Assembly (NCBI GenBank): GCA_041648505.1
Contig: JBAZOY010000002.1
Coordinates: forward strand, 1 to 64,000
Length of the DNA stretch: 64,000 nt
DNA from: JBAZOY01 sp041648505
GTDB lineage: Bacteria > Desulfobacterota > Syntrophia > Syntrophales > CG2-30-49-12
Direction: 5' to 3'
The notes under the pieces are model-generated. The model was not told where the DNA came from. It did not search any database and saw only the letters and a list, made by a program, of their open reading frames with translations. Numbering within the stretch: the stretch's first letter is position 1; the number at the start of each line of letters is the position of its first letter. The position numbers and the translations under genes are program-made. This document shows, piece by piece, positions 35,907-45,720 of the stretch.

Positions 35907-36116
35907 TTAGTTGCATTTTCCCCCGCAAACGAAATCGGTCGCAGATATATTTATAATGGGATCAATCTTTCACAACACATTAACACCTTTGAAGACGATC
36001 TTCGGTACTCCAGGTAATGGAGTGACTTCGACCATATGGACGACCCTTTCCACAGAAGGAAGACATAATGCATTGTGTTGTTCATCCAGAGTAAAGACAA
36101 CAAGTTGACCGTTCAT
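35907..36116 (-). pseudogene. Decayed cheW-like gene with in-frame stop
   Basis: ATG 36116, preceded by GGAGGTAT, encodes 48 residues that match the start of CheW: NGQLVVFTLDEQHNALCLP, VERVVHMVEVTPLPGVPKIV and GVNV. A TGA at 35970-35972 replaces the Gly of the usual NVRG. Reading through, the same frame continues KIDPIINI, matching KIIPVINI of CheW, then ends at 35907. The remaining half of a normal CheW (about 150 residues) is absent. No other chemotaxis genes are nearby. Confidence 0.7.
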
Positions 36117-36709
36117 AGGGTATACCTCCTATCCAAACTGAATCTCTTGGACGCCTTAGTTCCAAAATCTAATAGTATATCGAACGTCGATGAATAAAAC
36201 TTTCAGGGCTCTTGTTTTATAAGGTAAATGGATACTGTGACTTTAAATTTCTATTTTGAGAATGTTTCCGGAGTCATATGTAGTTTTCTTTCTGGTGAAC
36301 AACTATAGCCGTTGTATTGTAAGGATTGTTCACGCCAAGTGACGTTATCAAAACACCTTTGGTATTGCAACGCAAAAGTATCACACGTAATAATTTACCT
36401 CTTGATAAATAGAGCGCTCGTTCTATTTTACAGCGGCCTGGCTTTCTCAAAGGAATACACGTAGAAAATTCAACGTGTTATATCAGTTGACAAATATCGT
36501 AATGGGTAGTAATGGAAGCCTTATTTGTTTTGATGTTGTTGTCCATCTTCTTTTTATTGACGGAAAAGGTTGGGCTTTTCTTAGGCTTGGATTCAGAAGA
36601 CGCGAATTAAGGATTTTTCGGGCGCCATGCCGTCACAGCATAGCGCTGATAAATACAAGTTTCAAAGCTCTAAGACTAATCAGTGTCGTTAGCAGGGGAG
36701 GTGTGCTCA
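36117..36709. other. Gap upstream of the hybrid kinase
   Basis: About 590 AT-rich bases. A TTGACA at 36486-36491 has only TAATGG 17 bases downstream, so a promoter is possible but weak. A frame from 36475 shows no family features and overlaps the kinase start. Nothing else was recognised. Confidence 0.4.
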
Positions 36710-38998
36710 ATGAAGGATAGAGATAAGACCAGGAATCAATTCATCGGCGGGCTTTCGGGTATGCACTGCCTGTTCACTGGTATGGACAAGACGACAGAAA
36801 AATTACAAGCTGCCTTTGATGCGATTAGTGACGCTGTTTGCCTTCTGGATAATGAACGCCGGATTGCACATTGTAATCCGGCGATGGCAAGACTGATAGG
36901 GAAGTCTACGGATGAAGTCATCGGACGCACTTGCTGGGAGCTGGTGCATGGGACGCAGGAGCCTGTTCAAGGATGTCCTATTGTTCGTTCATGGCAGACA
37001 CTTGAAAGGGAAACGATGATTCAGAGGATTGGGGGGCACCTATTTGAGGAATCCGTTTATCCGATACTGAACGGGCAAAGATATCCTATTGCTGCCGTTC
37101 ATATGATTTCTAACATCACCGAACGCAAGCAAAAGGAAGAGTCGCATCAGACAATCATAAAAACAGCCCTTGACGGTTTCTGGCTTACCAATCTGGAAGG
37201 TAAATTCCTTGAAGTCAACGGCTCCTATTGCGGAATGGTAGGTTATACTCAAGATGAACTGTTGAACATGTCCATAATGGATATCGAGGCCGAAGAAAAT
37301 CCCGAGGATACTGCCCGGCGCATAAAAAAAATTGTGGAGACGGGTTCCGACCGCTTCTTAAGCCGGCATAGATGTAAAAGCGGCGATATAATTGATGTTG
37401 AGGTTAGTGTAAATTATCTTGGTGGTGCAGGAGAAGAGCGCCTGTTTGTATTTGTCCGTGATGTCACTGAACGTAAGAAGGCGGAAGCGGCATTTAAGGA
37501 GAGTGAGACAAAATATCGGATGCTGGTGGAAAGACTGCATGCAGGTGTCTATCAGGCAGACCGTGACGGTACTTTTCTCACTATGAACACCTCCGGCGCA
37601 AAAATACTCGGCTTTGATTCGGCGGAGCAGGTTGTCGGCAAGTACCGGACTGCGGATTTTTACCCGGATTTGAGCGTACGCCGGCAGAAAATCCCGGGAT
37701 TAAACGAAGAAGGCTTTGCCATACGGGAGATGCAGTTAAAACGGAGGGACGGTTCCCTGATATGGGTTCTTGCCAACATTAATTCCCGGCACAAAGAGAA
37801 TGGCGATATCATTGGTTATGAAGGGACGTTTGCTGAAATTACCGAGCGTAAGCGACTGGAAGAAGAATACCGAAAAGTGGCCAAACTTGAATCGCTGGGC
37901 GTTCTTGCCGGCGGCATTGCCCATGACTTTAATAATCTGCTCACCGGTGTCATAGGCAATATCAGCCTGATGAAATTCTATGTTCAGACCGGGGACAAAA
38001 TTTACAATCTTCTGCAAGAAGCGGAAAAGGCATCGCTGCGTACCAGGGGTCTGACCAAGCAGTTGCTGACTTTTGCCCGTGGCGGCGCCCCTGTCAAGAA
38101 AACAGCCGATATTGCCGAACTGGTCAGGGAAACGGCAGGTTTTGTTCTTAGGGGTTCCGGAGTGAAGTGTGAATTTTCCATGCCGGATGACCTCTGGGGT
38201 GCAGAGGTGGATGAGGGGCTGATAAGCCAGGTCATCCATAACTTGGTCATCAATGCCGACGAAGCCATGCGGAAAATGGGGGTGCTTAATGTGCGCGCAC
38301 GAAACATCATCATTGGAGAGCATGATAATCTGCCATTGCCTGGAGGCAGGTACATTGAGATAGAACTGGAAGACCACGGTACAGGTATCGCCGCAGAGGA
38401 CATGAGCCGTATTTTTGACCCGTACTTTACTACCAAGGTCGGGGGGAGCGGGCTGGGACTGACGGCGGCTTACTCAATCGTGAGGGACCACCAGGGTTAC
38501 ATTGCCGTTGAATCGGAGCCGGGCGTTGGTAGTACCTTCCGATTTTATCTGCCGGTCATGAAGGGAAAAGAGATGGAGGAGAGAGTGAAGACCTCTCCCA
38601 AGGAGGGAAATACGGAGGGTGGGGCAAGAATACTGGTTATGGATGATGAGGAGATGATACGGATGCTTCTGGAACATGCATTGACGCTTGCCGGATATGA
38701 AGTGGAGGTCGCCCGTGACGGCTCTGAGGCAGTAAAATGCTATCAAGCGGCCAAAGAGGAAGGCAGGCCTTTTGATCTTGTGATACTTGACCTGACTGTA
38801 CCCGGCGGGATGGGAGGCAAGGAAGCGATCAAAAGACTGCTTGAAGTAGACCCTGAAGTCAAGGCGATTGTTTCCAGTGGCTATGCTGATGACTTGGCAA
38901 TGGCGCACTTCAGAGACTACGGCTTCAAGGCGGTTGCCCGTAAGCCGTTCACCGTACCTGATCTGAGAAGAATAGTAGGAGAGGTGCTGAGTCGATAG
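36710..38998 (+). CDS. Hybrid PAS-sensor histidine kinase with C-terminal receiver
   Basis: 762 residues, no transmembrane segment, so a cytoplasmic sensor. Three PAS domains lie at about residues 25-140, 145-265 and 270-385. Then comes the phospho-acceptor box GGIAHDFNNLL, an ATPase domain (NLVINADEAM, EDHGTGI, GGSGLGLTAAYSIV) and a receiver domain (VMDDEEMIR, LVILDLTVPGG with the phospho-Asp, ARKPF). This NtrB-like DFNN subclass with a receiver is common in Desulfobacterota. GGGGAGGTG before ATG 36710 fixes the start; an upstream GTG at 36683 lacks one. No dedicated regulator is adjacent. Confidence 0.93.
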   Translation: MKDRDKTRNQFIGGLSGMHCLFTGMDKTTEKLQAAFDAISDAVCLLDNERRIAHCNPAMARLIGKSTDEVIGRTCWELVHGTQEPVQGCPIVRSWQTLERETMIQRIGGHLFEESVYPILNGQRYPIAAVHMISNITERKQKEESHQTIIKTALDGFWLTNLEGKFLEVNGSYCGMVGYTQDELLNMSIMDIEAEENPEDTARRIKKIVETGSDRFLSRHRCKSGDIIDVEVSVNYLGGAGEERLFVFVRDVTERKKAEAAFKESETKYRMLVERLHAGVYQADRDGTFLTMNTSGAKILGFDSAEQVVGKYRTADFYPDLSVRRQKIPGLNEEGFAIREMQLKRRDGSLIWVLANINSRHKENGDIIGYEGTFAEITERKRLEEEYRKVAKLESLGVLAGGIAHDFNNLLTGVIGNISLMKFYVQTGDKIYNLLQEAEKASLRTRGLTKQLLTFARGGAPVKKTADIAELVRETAGFVLRGSGVKCEFSMPDDLWGAEVDEGLISQVIHNLVINADEAMRKMGVLNVRARNIIIGEHDNLPLPGGRYIEIELEDHGTGIAAEDMSRIFDPYFTTKVGGSGLGLTAAYSIVRDHQGYIAVESEPGVGSTFRFYLPVMKGKEMEERVKTSPKEGNTEGGARILVMDDEEMIRMLLEHALTLAGYEVEVARDGSEAVKCYQAAKEEGRPFDLVILDLTVPGGMGGKEAIKRLLEVDPEVKAIVSSGYADDLAMAHFRDYGFKAVARKPFTVPDLRRIVGEVLSR

Positions 38999-39050
38999 AT
39001 ACCTGTAAGGTACGTCCGGGGCACCCGAAACATAAGAAAGAGGAATAGAT

Positions 39051-40277
39051 ATGACGACCGTAAAAACAATGGAGACGGAAGACAAGTACGCAGTACCGTT
39101 CTTCAATAAGATACCGATTTCCATAGAGCGAGGGGAAGGGGTTTACGTTTGGGATGAAGAAGGAAACAGGTTTATGGACTTTACTTCGGGTTGGGGAGTA
39201 ACCTGTCTTGGCCACGCTCATCCTGTAATTACTGATGCGCTTCAGGCGCAAGGTAAAAAGATTATCCAGAATCCAAATTCAGGCTTGACCTATTCTCCCG
39301 TGCGTGCTGCTCTCCTGATGCTAATAAGTCAAATACTGCCATCAAACCTGACAAGGGTATTCTTCTCCAACAGCGGTGCAGAGGCAAACGACGCCGCCAT
39401 TAAATTGGCACGCAAAGTTACGGGAAGACTGGATGTCATATCCACTGTTCAGAGTTTCCATGGAAGGACCATCAGCACGGCATCGGCAACGGGACAGGCC
39501 AAGCACCGGCAAAAATTTAATCCGTTGATGCCTAACTACAGGTTCATCCCTTTTAATAACATAAAATCATTAAGAGAGAGTCTCGATACCGATGTAGCGG
39601 CAGTGATCATGGAGCCGATACAGGGTGAAGGCGGGGTTCAGATTCCTTCAGAGGGTTATCTCGAACAGGTAAGCAGGCTGTGCAAGGCAAATGGCAGCCT
39701 GTTAATAATAGACGAAATACAAACGGGATTTTGCCGTTGCGGTACTATGTTTGCTATCAGCCCCCTGAAGGTTGAGGCAGACTTTCTGACGATGGCCAAG
39801 GGTATTGCCGGAGGTTTCCCTTTCGGTGCCTTTGCCATGACGGAAGATGTTGCTGCTAAGGTAGAAGTGGGTGATCATGGTGGTACATACTGCGGCAATC
39901 CTCTTGGTTGTGCCGTATCATATGCCGTTATCAAACATCTGGTAGACAATAATATCTGTGCCAATGCCGCAGAAATAGGCAGCCTTGCCCTTAGTCGAAT
40001 GAATGAATGGAAACAGACATATCCGGAGATTATTATTGATATTCGCGGCAAAGGCTTGCTCCTGGCAGTTGAATTCATAAATGAAGAGGCAGCCACCTGC
40101 ATAAGCGATGAATGTCTTGCCAAAGGACTGTTCATCAGACAAACACAGGGAAATATGATCCGTATATTTCCGGCTCTGAATATCAAGCGCGAAGAAATGG
40201 AGGAAGGACTTTCTATATTGAGAGAGGCAATTGAAGGTTTTATAGGGCTAAAAGTTAAAAGGAGAGGGAAACAATAG
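39051..40277 (+). CDS. Class III PLP aminotransferase, acetylornithine-type
   Basis: 408 residues. It resembles ArgD-like enzymes that interconvert N-acetylornithine and its semialdehyde with glutamate as amino donor. VYVWDEEGNRFMDFTSGWG, FSNSGAEANDAAIKLAR, SFHGRT, EPIQGEGG and IIDEIQTGFCRCG are seen. The PLP-binding Lys is about residue 250 in TMAKGIAGGFP. Related enzymes act on succinyl-diaminopimelate, GABA or other omega-amines, so substrate is uncertain. It stands alone between the kinase and the AOR genes. Confidence 0.88.
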   Translation: MTTVKTMETEDKYAVPFFNKIPISIERGEGVYVWDEEGNRFMDFTSGWGVTCLGHAHPVITDALQAQGKKIIQNPNSGLTYSPVRAALLMLISQILPSNLTRVFFSNSGAEANDAAIKLARKVTGRLDVISTVQSFHGRTISTASATGQAKHRQKFNPLMPNYRFIPFNNIKSLRESLDTDVAAVIMEPIQGEGGVQIPSEGYLEQVSRLCKANGSLLIIDEIQTGFCRCGTMFAISPLKVEADFLTMAKGIAGGFPFGAFAMTEDVAAKVEVGDHGGTYCGNPLGCAVSYAVIKHLVDNNICANAAEIGSLALSRMNEWKQTYPEIIIDIRGKGLLLAVEFINEEAATCISDECLAKGLFIRQTQGNMIRIFPALNIKREEMEEGLSILREAIEGFIGLKVKRRGKQ

Positions 40278-40370
40278 ATAGAATAAAGGCGGGTATAATC
40301 GTTGCAACCGGCATTGTTGGTCAGAATTGTTTATATTTCTGATTATGAACCGGCTGGGGCAGAGAAAAAA

Positions 40371-40616
40371 TCAACCGCCTTCCAGGACAGGAAGAAGAAG
40401 TACATTATCACCCTCCTTTAAGATCGTTTGCGGGAGGGCATTTGTATGATTGACCATTATAACCGGCCGTTCGCTTTCAAAAGAAAGGTTATCAAATTTC
40501 CGGCTCAGCAAATTTAACAATTCTGCTATAGTAGCGCCTTCAGCTAAAACGACGGACAGATGATCAACGCCGGTGATTTGGCGGAAAAATGCGAAAAATT
40601 TAACAGTTACCTGCAT
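40371..40616 (-). CDS. MoaD/ThiS-like sulfur-carrier protein
   Basis: 81 residues with a ubiquitin-like fold pattern (VTVKFFAFFRQITG, LLPVLEGG) and the essential C-terminal Gly-Gly, which is thiocarboxylated in this family. It lies downstream of the aldehyde ferredoxin oxidoreductase gene on the same strand, a very common pairing in anaerobes, and probably donates sulfur for the tungsten-pterin cofactor. Confidence 0.9.
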   Translation of the reverse strand: MQVTVKFFAFFRQITGVDHLSVVLAEGATIAELLNLLSRKFDNLSFESERPVIMVNHTNALPQTILKEGDNVLLLPVLEGG

Positions 40617-40709
40617 ATTTTAAAAAATCCGTGAGAGCTTTGAATCTTTTGTAAAAAACATATAAAATATAAATGTATGTCAGTCGGACGCGTTTTGAGC
40701 TTTACTTTT

Positions 40710-40736
40710 GTTTCCAAAGGTCTAAGCTTTGGAAAC
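40710..40736 (-). other. Perfect 10-bp hairpin between AOR and MoaD-like genes
   Basis: GTTTCCAAAG (40710-40719) and CTTTGGAAAC (40727-40736) are perfect inverted arms with a 7-base loop. There is no T-run on either side, so it is not a standard terminator. It could be an mRNA stability or processing hairpin. Confidence 0.5.
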
Positions 40737-40754
40737 CTCTCATATCAGTATCGT

Positions 40755-42617
40755 TTATCCGTATAGATCCTTCACAACGTCATCCATCCCACCAAGCTCT
40801 TCAAGTGATTTGCGACTCGGTTTTCCGGTCTCTTCATCCCATTCCATGGCAGCAAAAAAATTACGCGCCAGAGATTTGTGGTCGATCGTCACGCCGGCAA
40901 GAGATCCATGTTCCAGGGGCGGTTCTCCTACCGATCTTTTGGGAAGAACAAAGTCGGACGGCTTGAAACCTTCACGCAGATTGAAAGCATGTCTTAGACC
41001 CATAACGCGCTTCAATATTTTTTCCTGAGCCGTATCATCGAAAATCCAGCCTGTCACAGCTTCCAGCAATTTTATTTCCATGTCGCGCATAACAAGTGTA
41101 CTGAACATACAGATTCCCGATACCTGGAGAAGTTCCATGCGGCTGGTCATTGCCACATCCTTGGGACCTGTATCGCTGTTATCGTAACTAACCGGATTTC
41201 TTCTATTTGCTCCTTGCCACATTCCCCCTTTTACATGGCGCGCCGGGGTCGGATCAACTTGATAGGTTCGCGCATATCCTGGAGTGAGCCTTGGGTCATG
41301 CATAGGCAGCTCGATGCCCTTCACGGTCTGGAGATATTCAAAGCCTTTTCCCAGTTTTCTGGCCGCACCTGAGGAACCAAGTGCCAGTATTTTACCAAAG
41401 CCTCTGTTGTCCGCTATCGCCTGTGTGATTTCTACAATGGCCTTGGCATTGCCCCAGGTCAACTCTATCCCTTCTGTTTCCTGTTTAGAAAGAACTCCAT
41501 TTTCATAACATTCAATAGCCCAGGCTATCGTTGCGCCTGCAGATATAGTGTCAAAACCGTACCGGTTGCATATATCATTACATTTAATAATCGACTCCGC
41601 ATTGTCATTGAGGCACATAGTGCCGAAGGCAGCCGAGGTCTCGTACTCGGGCCGGAAGGTTTCTTTAAGCGGCCACTCGCCGTCCTTTACTTCATACCCG
41701 GCACCGCATCCAATTATGCAATTGGCACAGGCGTATTTTTTTGTCATATACTTGTGCATACTCATAGCACTGATCTTATCGGCTTTCTCCTCGCCGAAAT
41801 CTGAGATACCCACCCCACTCCAATTTTTCACGGGGCTGTCTCCGGAAAGAGCGCTCGCACCGCTGCCCATGCCGGTACCTAATTTTCCAAAAGCCTCGGC
41901 CATTTGAGCAGTAGGCCCGTTTTTCATCGAATCTTTAGCTGCCCTGTTGATCTCTTTTAGTTTTTCAGGATCGGCTACCGGGACCTCTCCCGTCCCCCGT
42001 ACGGCAATCGCTTTGAGTTTTTTTGCACCCATTACTGCTCCGGGCCCGCCACGGCCCGCCGCCCGGTGCTTTTCATTTATTACACAAGCCATTAAAGACA
42101 GATTCTCTCCGGCAGGTCCTATAACAGCTGCCCTGAGCCCTTTATTCCCTATATCTCCGGTCAATATATCAAGGGTCTCAACAGTATCTTTGCCCCATAA
42201 TTTTGCGGCATCCCGGATCTCAGTTTTTCCATCTTTGATCCAGATGTAAACCGGCTTGTCGGATGATCCTGAAATAAAAACAGCATCATACCCCGCTTTT
42301 TTAAGTTCCGGGCCGAAAAAACCGCCCGAGTTTGCATCGTTCCAGCCGCCGGTTACGGGTGACTTACAAACTACTGCAAATCGGCTTCCCAAGAATGCCC
42401 CCGTACCGTTTAATGGCCCGGTTACAAAACCCAGAACATTGTCCGGCCCAAGGGGATCTACACCCGGCTTCATCATACTGTAGAGAACACGGACACCGAT
42501 TCCATAACCACCAATAAACTGCCTTGCCATATCTTCGCATAGTTCCTTTTCCTTGATCTTCCCCTCAGTGAGATCTACGAAAAGCATCTTGCCGGTATAT
42601 CCACCTTTCATATTCAT
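40755..42617 (-). CDS. Aldehyde:ferredoxin oxidoreductase (tungsten type)
   Basis: Oxidises aldehydes to acids and reduces ferredoxin, using a tungsten bis-pterin and a [4Fe-4S] cluster. It has 620 residues. The N-terminal GGYTGKMLFVDLTEGKI, FIGGYGIGVRVLY and GPLNGTGAFLGSRFAVVCKSP bind the pterins. The cluster ligands are in CANCIIGC at about 296-303, with a later Cys in VSGICMFSTL. HYDPR-like MHDPRLTPG is present. An in-frame ATG at 42611 is the better spaced start. It fits a ferredoxin-based anaerobic metabolism. Confidence 0.95.
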   Translation of the reverse strand: MNMKGGYTGKMLFVDLTEGKIKEKELCEDMARQFIGGYGIGVRVLYSMMKPGVDPLGPDNVLGFVTGPLNGTGAFLGSRFAVVCKSPVTGGWNDANSGGFFGPELKKAGYDAVFISGSSDKPVYIWIKDGKTEIRDAAKLWGKDTVETLDILTGDIGNKGLRAAVIGPAGENLSLMACVINEKHRAAGRGGPGAVMGAKKLKAIAVRGTGEVPVADPEKLKEINRAAKDSMKNGPTAQMAEAFGKLGTGMGSGASALSGDSPVKNWSGVGISDFGEEKADKISAMSMHKYMTKKYACANCIIGCGAGYEVKDGEWPLKETFRPEYETSAAFGTMCLNDNAESIIKCNDICNRYGFDTISAGATIAWAIECYENGVLSKQETEGIELTWGNAKAIVEITQAIADNRGFGKILALGSSGAARKLGKGFEYLQTVKGIELPMHDPRLTPGYARTYQVDPTPARHVKGGMWQGANRRNPVSYDNSDTGPKDVAMTSRMELLQVSGICMFSTLVMRDMEIKLLEAVTGWIFDDTAQEKILKRVMGLRHAFNLREGFKPSDFVLPKRSVGEPPLEHGSLAGVTIDHKSLARNFFAAMEWDEETGKPSRKSLEELGGMDDVVKDLYG

Positions 42618-43004
42618 TCCTACTGTTCACTGCCTATTTTCAACAGGCAACACACGGGTATTTATTCCATATCTATAATGGTTAATTTTATCAATTATTT
42701 CGAAAAGGTTCAAGCGCGCTCTTGATTAAAATGGATTGAAATGCTGTCCCGAACGCTCACTCATATTACATGTGACAGACTTTCTTTGATAGTGAATGGC
42801 TTTTCGGAAACTTATGATGTTTAACTTGCGAATATTGCTATACTTGACTTTCTGAACGATATAAAATATCTCTAATTTTAAAATTGCATGAATTTGGATT
42901 AATCCCTGGATAATTAGCTACAATATCCCTCTCAAATGTGGTATTTCTGCAGTAGAGAAAACAGGTTGTGAAAAAAAGGAGATGTAAGGAGTAATGAGGA
43001 TACG
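42618..43004. other. Gap between divergent AOR and DUF502 genes
   Basis: About 390 AT-rich bases with no gene. Promoters for both divergent genes must lie here, but only partial boxes are seen (TTGACT near 42846 and TATAAA 10 bases on, too close). A GAGG site precedes 43005. Confidence 0.4.
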
Positions 43005-43553
43005 ATGAAAAGACTTGCCGGTTATTTTTTTAAGGGATTAATATTTTTAGTTCCGATTGCCATAACTGTATATATTTTCTACGTTGTCTTTAAAAAAATA
43101 GATAACCTGCTTGGTCTTCCTATACCTGGCGCGGGGTTCTTTTTAACAATTATACTTGTAACAATTATTGGGTTTTTAGCTTCCAATCTATTTACCAAAA
43201 AGTTGCTCAACCTTGTTGATAGGGCCTTCAACAAAGTTCCTCTTATTAAGCTACTATATACTGCAACAAAAGATTTGCTTAGTGCTTTCTTAGGAGACAA
43301 GAGGTGTTTTGAAAAACCTGTTTTCGTCACACTCATGGCAGGCACTAATGTAAAGGTTATCGGTTTTATCACGAAAGAGAGCCTTGCTTCCTGGGGAATG
43401 ATTGATGAAGTTGTAGTATATCTGCCTCAGTCATACAATTTCGCGGGTCAGATTATTGTGGTACCTAAAGAACAGATCACCACGATCAATGCAAACAGTA
43501 GCGAGGTTATGGCATTTATAGTTTCGGGTGGGGTTTCAGAAATAAAACGTTAA
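43005..43553 (+). CDS. DUF502 family membrane protein, second copy
   Basis: 182 residues, same family as the protein at 12142: an N-terminal membrane hairpin (KGLIFLVPIAITVYIFYVVF and PGAGFFLTIILVTIIGFLAS), then FNKVPLIKLLYTATKDLL, FVTLMAGTNVKVIGFITKE and VVYLPQSYNFAGQIIVVP. The PTAPNPTTG loop of the first protein is replaced by PQSYNFAG, so the two are from different branches. It appears to be a single gene. Function is unknown. Confidence 0.82.
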   Translation: MKRLAGYFFKGLIFLVPIAITVYIFYVVFKKIDNLLGLPIPGAGFFLTIILVTIIGFLASNLFTKKLLNLVDRAFNKVPLIKLLYTATKDLLSAFLGDKRCFEKPVFVTLMAGTNVKVIGFITKESLASWGMIDEVVVYLPQSYNFAGQIIVVPKEQITTINANSSEVMAFIVSGGVSEIKR

Positions 43554-43992
43554 TATTTGTCGTTCTTAAGTATCAAGGATGTTTGCGGGCTTCCAGTAGC
43601 GGTAATCTTTACTAATATTAATTGATATGCAATGAGTGTAATGTCCCGTAAGATTGTGGGCTATAAAAATTGGTTGAAACGAAAGCTCGGTTACGTGCTT
43701 TTGGCCGTATCCGGTTGGAAGATAAATTAAGCATGAACCAACTCTTTGCGGTATTTCTATCTATATCATGGTGATGGTTAACAATCACATAAGAATCCCT
43801 AAATCAATATCGTAATTCTTTTCTGCCTGTCTTAAAAAGAGAAACAGATACCTCCTTTCTTTATTCCGACTGAAATAAGGGTTTGTAATAGGCGTTGCAT
43901 GCCTTTCACGGGCTATTGTCCTCTAGCTTCATGGCTGAGTGGTATAATTGTTTTACTTGTACTAACTAACAAAGCTTTACAGAAAAACCCAA
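43554..43992. other. Gap with extended -10 promoter before the TonB-like gene
   Basis: About 440 bases. A TGG followed by TATAAT (43940-43948) makes an extended -10 box 45 bases before the TonB-like start. A 29-codon frame (43641-43730) has no ribosome site or family likeness. Nothing else is seen. Confidence 0.4.
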
Positions 43993-44664
43993 ATGTTCGG
44001 TCCTCTGTGGTTAGTTCTTGGAAAATATAAGGGTATTTTTATCATTTTGTTGATTTTTGTCGCTTTATTGACATATATTTGTTCCACTCGCAAAAGGGAT
44101 ACCGCTAAAATGCTTGCAAAAAAATTATTGATCACATTTCTAGTGATTTCTCTTATCGGACACCTTTTGGCGCTATTATTGGCCGGTTTTGTTGATATGA
44201 CTGGAGGCAGCGAAAGGGAGGGTGATATTATAACTGTTGATCTGAAGGAATCATTGGAAAGTCCTGAGGGAAAAAAAGAAGAAAAAGAAAAAGTTAAACC
44301 GATTCAGTCTCAGATTGAAGAAGACAACAGCGAATACCTCAAAGAAACGGTCGAGATAGACAGCAACGATGGTAAGTACATTGATTATCTGAGAAAAATA
44401 CAAAAGATGATAGAGAGTAATTGGATATATCCGCAGAAAGCTTATGAAAAGAATGAAGAGGGTAACACCGTTGTTAAGTTTTCTATCACCAACAGTGGTG
44501 CATTGCTGACCCCGATTATCATGAGATCTTCAGGTTCTAAATTGCTCGACAAGGGGGCTATCAGCGCGGTCAAGGCGGCGGCTCCTTACGATCCCCTGCC
44601 CCTGGATTTTAACCTCTTGCAGTTGAATATTATTGCCAAATTCAAGTACAGAATGACCGAATAA
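43993..44664 (+). CDS. TonB-like C-terminal domain protein
   Basis: 223 residues. Two hydrophobic segments (about 12-30 and 45-66) are followed by a charged EKEKVKP linker and a TonB-type C-terminal domain (YIDYLRKIQKMIESNWIYP, VVKFSITNSGALLTP, DKGAISAVKAAAPYDPLP). The domain passes force to an outer-membrane receptor, or in TolA-like proteins keeps envelope integrity. Two N-terminal helices instead of one, and no ExbB/ExbD genes nearby, make the partner unclear. Confidence 0.8.
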   Translation: MFGPLWLVLGKYKGIFIILLIFVALLTYICSTRKRDTAKMLAKKLLITFLVISLIGHLLALLLAGFVDMTGGSEREGDIITVDLKESLESPEGKKEEKEKVKPIQSQIEEDNSEYLKETVEIDSNDGKYIDYLRKIQKMIESNWIYPQKAYEKNEEGNTVVKFSITNSGALLTPIIMRSSGSKLLDKGAISAVKAAAPYDPLPLDFNLLQLNIIAKFKYRMTE

Positions 44665-44684
44665 TAACAATAACTGTTGCCTCA

Positions 44685-45299
44685 TTATCCTTGTACTGAC
44701 TGACCGTTCATCAGCTTAATAACTGAACAATCGGGAAAATAGTCTATAATATTCAGACAGCCGTAGTCCTGTTCAACGGAATAAAAATGCTTCAGGGAAA
44801 GGTCCATAGCATCGGCAAGTATTACACGATTGACTCCTCCATGGGCAACAAGAACAATATTTTTCCCGTAGTTCGCACGCAGAATCTCCCTTAAGGTGGG
44901 GATGACTCTTTCAGCCAGATTACGGATACTTTCCCCTCCCGGTATTCTATAATCTACTAATCTTTCACTTCGTTTACTCAGAGCACCGGGAAATTGTACC
45001 TCTATCTCCTCTGGTGTCCGCCCTTCCCAAAGCCCGATATTTAGTTCTCGCAGGTTAGAAAAGGATTCAGGTCTCAGACCATGTTCTGAGGCTACTATTT
45101 CGGCTCCTCTTTTCGCCCGGATCAGGTCACTACAATAAACACCTGCCAGTTCCTCACTTCTTAGCTTTGCGGCTACCGCCTCCATTTGTCTGATTCCGGT
45201 TTCAGTTATATCCACGTCTCTTTGGCCGTTGTATTTCCCATCTGAAAAGTTTACCACCTGACCATGTCTCACCAAATACAATCTGGTACAAACATCCAT
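44685..45299 (-). CDS. Histidine phosphatase family protein (phosphoglycerate mutase-like)
   Basis: 204 residues. The catalytic His is in YLVRHG at residues 8-13. The second half of the active site is in RELNIGLWEG and LVAHGG. The family includes alpha-ribazole phosphatase CobC, cofactor-dependent phosphoglycerate mutase and broad phosphatases, and no gene context decides between them. ATG 45299 is preferred over 45317 because GGAGGAAAC precedes it. Confidence 0.88.
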   Translation of the reverse strand: MDVCTRLYLVRHGQVVNFSDGKYNGQRDVDITETGIRQMEAVAAKLRSEELAGVYCSDLIRAKRGAEIVASEHGLRPESFSNLRELNIGLWEGRTPEEIEVQFPGALSKRSERLVDYRIPGGESIRNLAERVIPTLREILRANYGKNIVLVAHGGVNRVILADAMDLSLKHFYSVEQDYGCLNIIDYFPDCSVIKLMNGQSVQG

Positions 45300-45410
45300 G
45301 TTTCCTCCACTTGACAATTCTATTCCAAGTTAATCTCCGGTGAATTAACGTGAAAGCCCATCGATTTTTTATTACAGTATTTACTTAATATTTAAAAAAC
45401 AGCTACTTGC

Positions 45411-45600
45411 GATCTTTGAGGATTGTATTCAGCTGTGCTTGAAAATCTTTTTCGACCATGCATGTATTGTGTTAATGCAAAGGTGAAACTCGCCCTTATC
45501 ACCGCAGGTATTTCCTTGCCAGTGTCGCGCTGCGACGGCATGGTACCGGAAAAATATTCACTTCTTACCAATTTGCATTTTGTAGTTCTGTTTTTTAAAT
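45411..45600 (+). repeat. Intergenic repeat family, copy A
   Basis: The copy begins CTTTGAGGATTGTATT (45414-45429) and has CGACCATGCA at 45453-45462. A second conserved block from GCGCTGC at 45527 through CCGGAAAAAT ends at 45555. The first two blocks recur inverted at 53171-53215, and the last recurs at 52708-52735. It lies in the 470-base gap before the PilS-like kinase, where no gene is seen. Confidence 0.65.
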
Positions 45601-45720
45601 TAGACTGCTATAATTATCCGCTTATTTCTAACTTCCCCAAATACTCTGGTAAACCTTGACAATCTTTACACTATGGGTTAACGAATACTTGCAGCAATAA
45701 TATAGCATATTCTCTTCTAT

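Noticed and set aside
35970..35972. TGA in the cheW relic as a selenocysteine codon (selB is present)
   Set aside because: The residue replaced is the Gly of NVRG, not a Cys, and the gene is truncated beyond; decay is simpler.
36475..36720. 81-codon frame before the hybrid kinase
   Set aside because: It has no ribosome site or family pattern and overlaps the better supported kinase start.
43641..43730. 29-codon frame in the gap before the TonB-like gene
   Set aside because: No ribosome site and no recognisable features.
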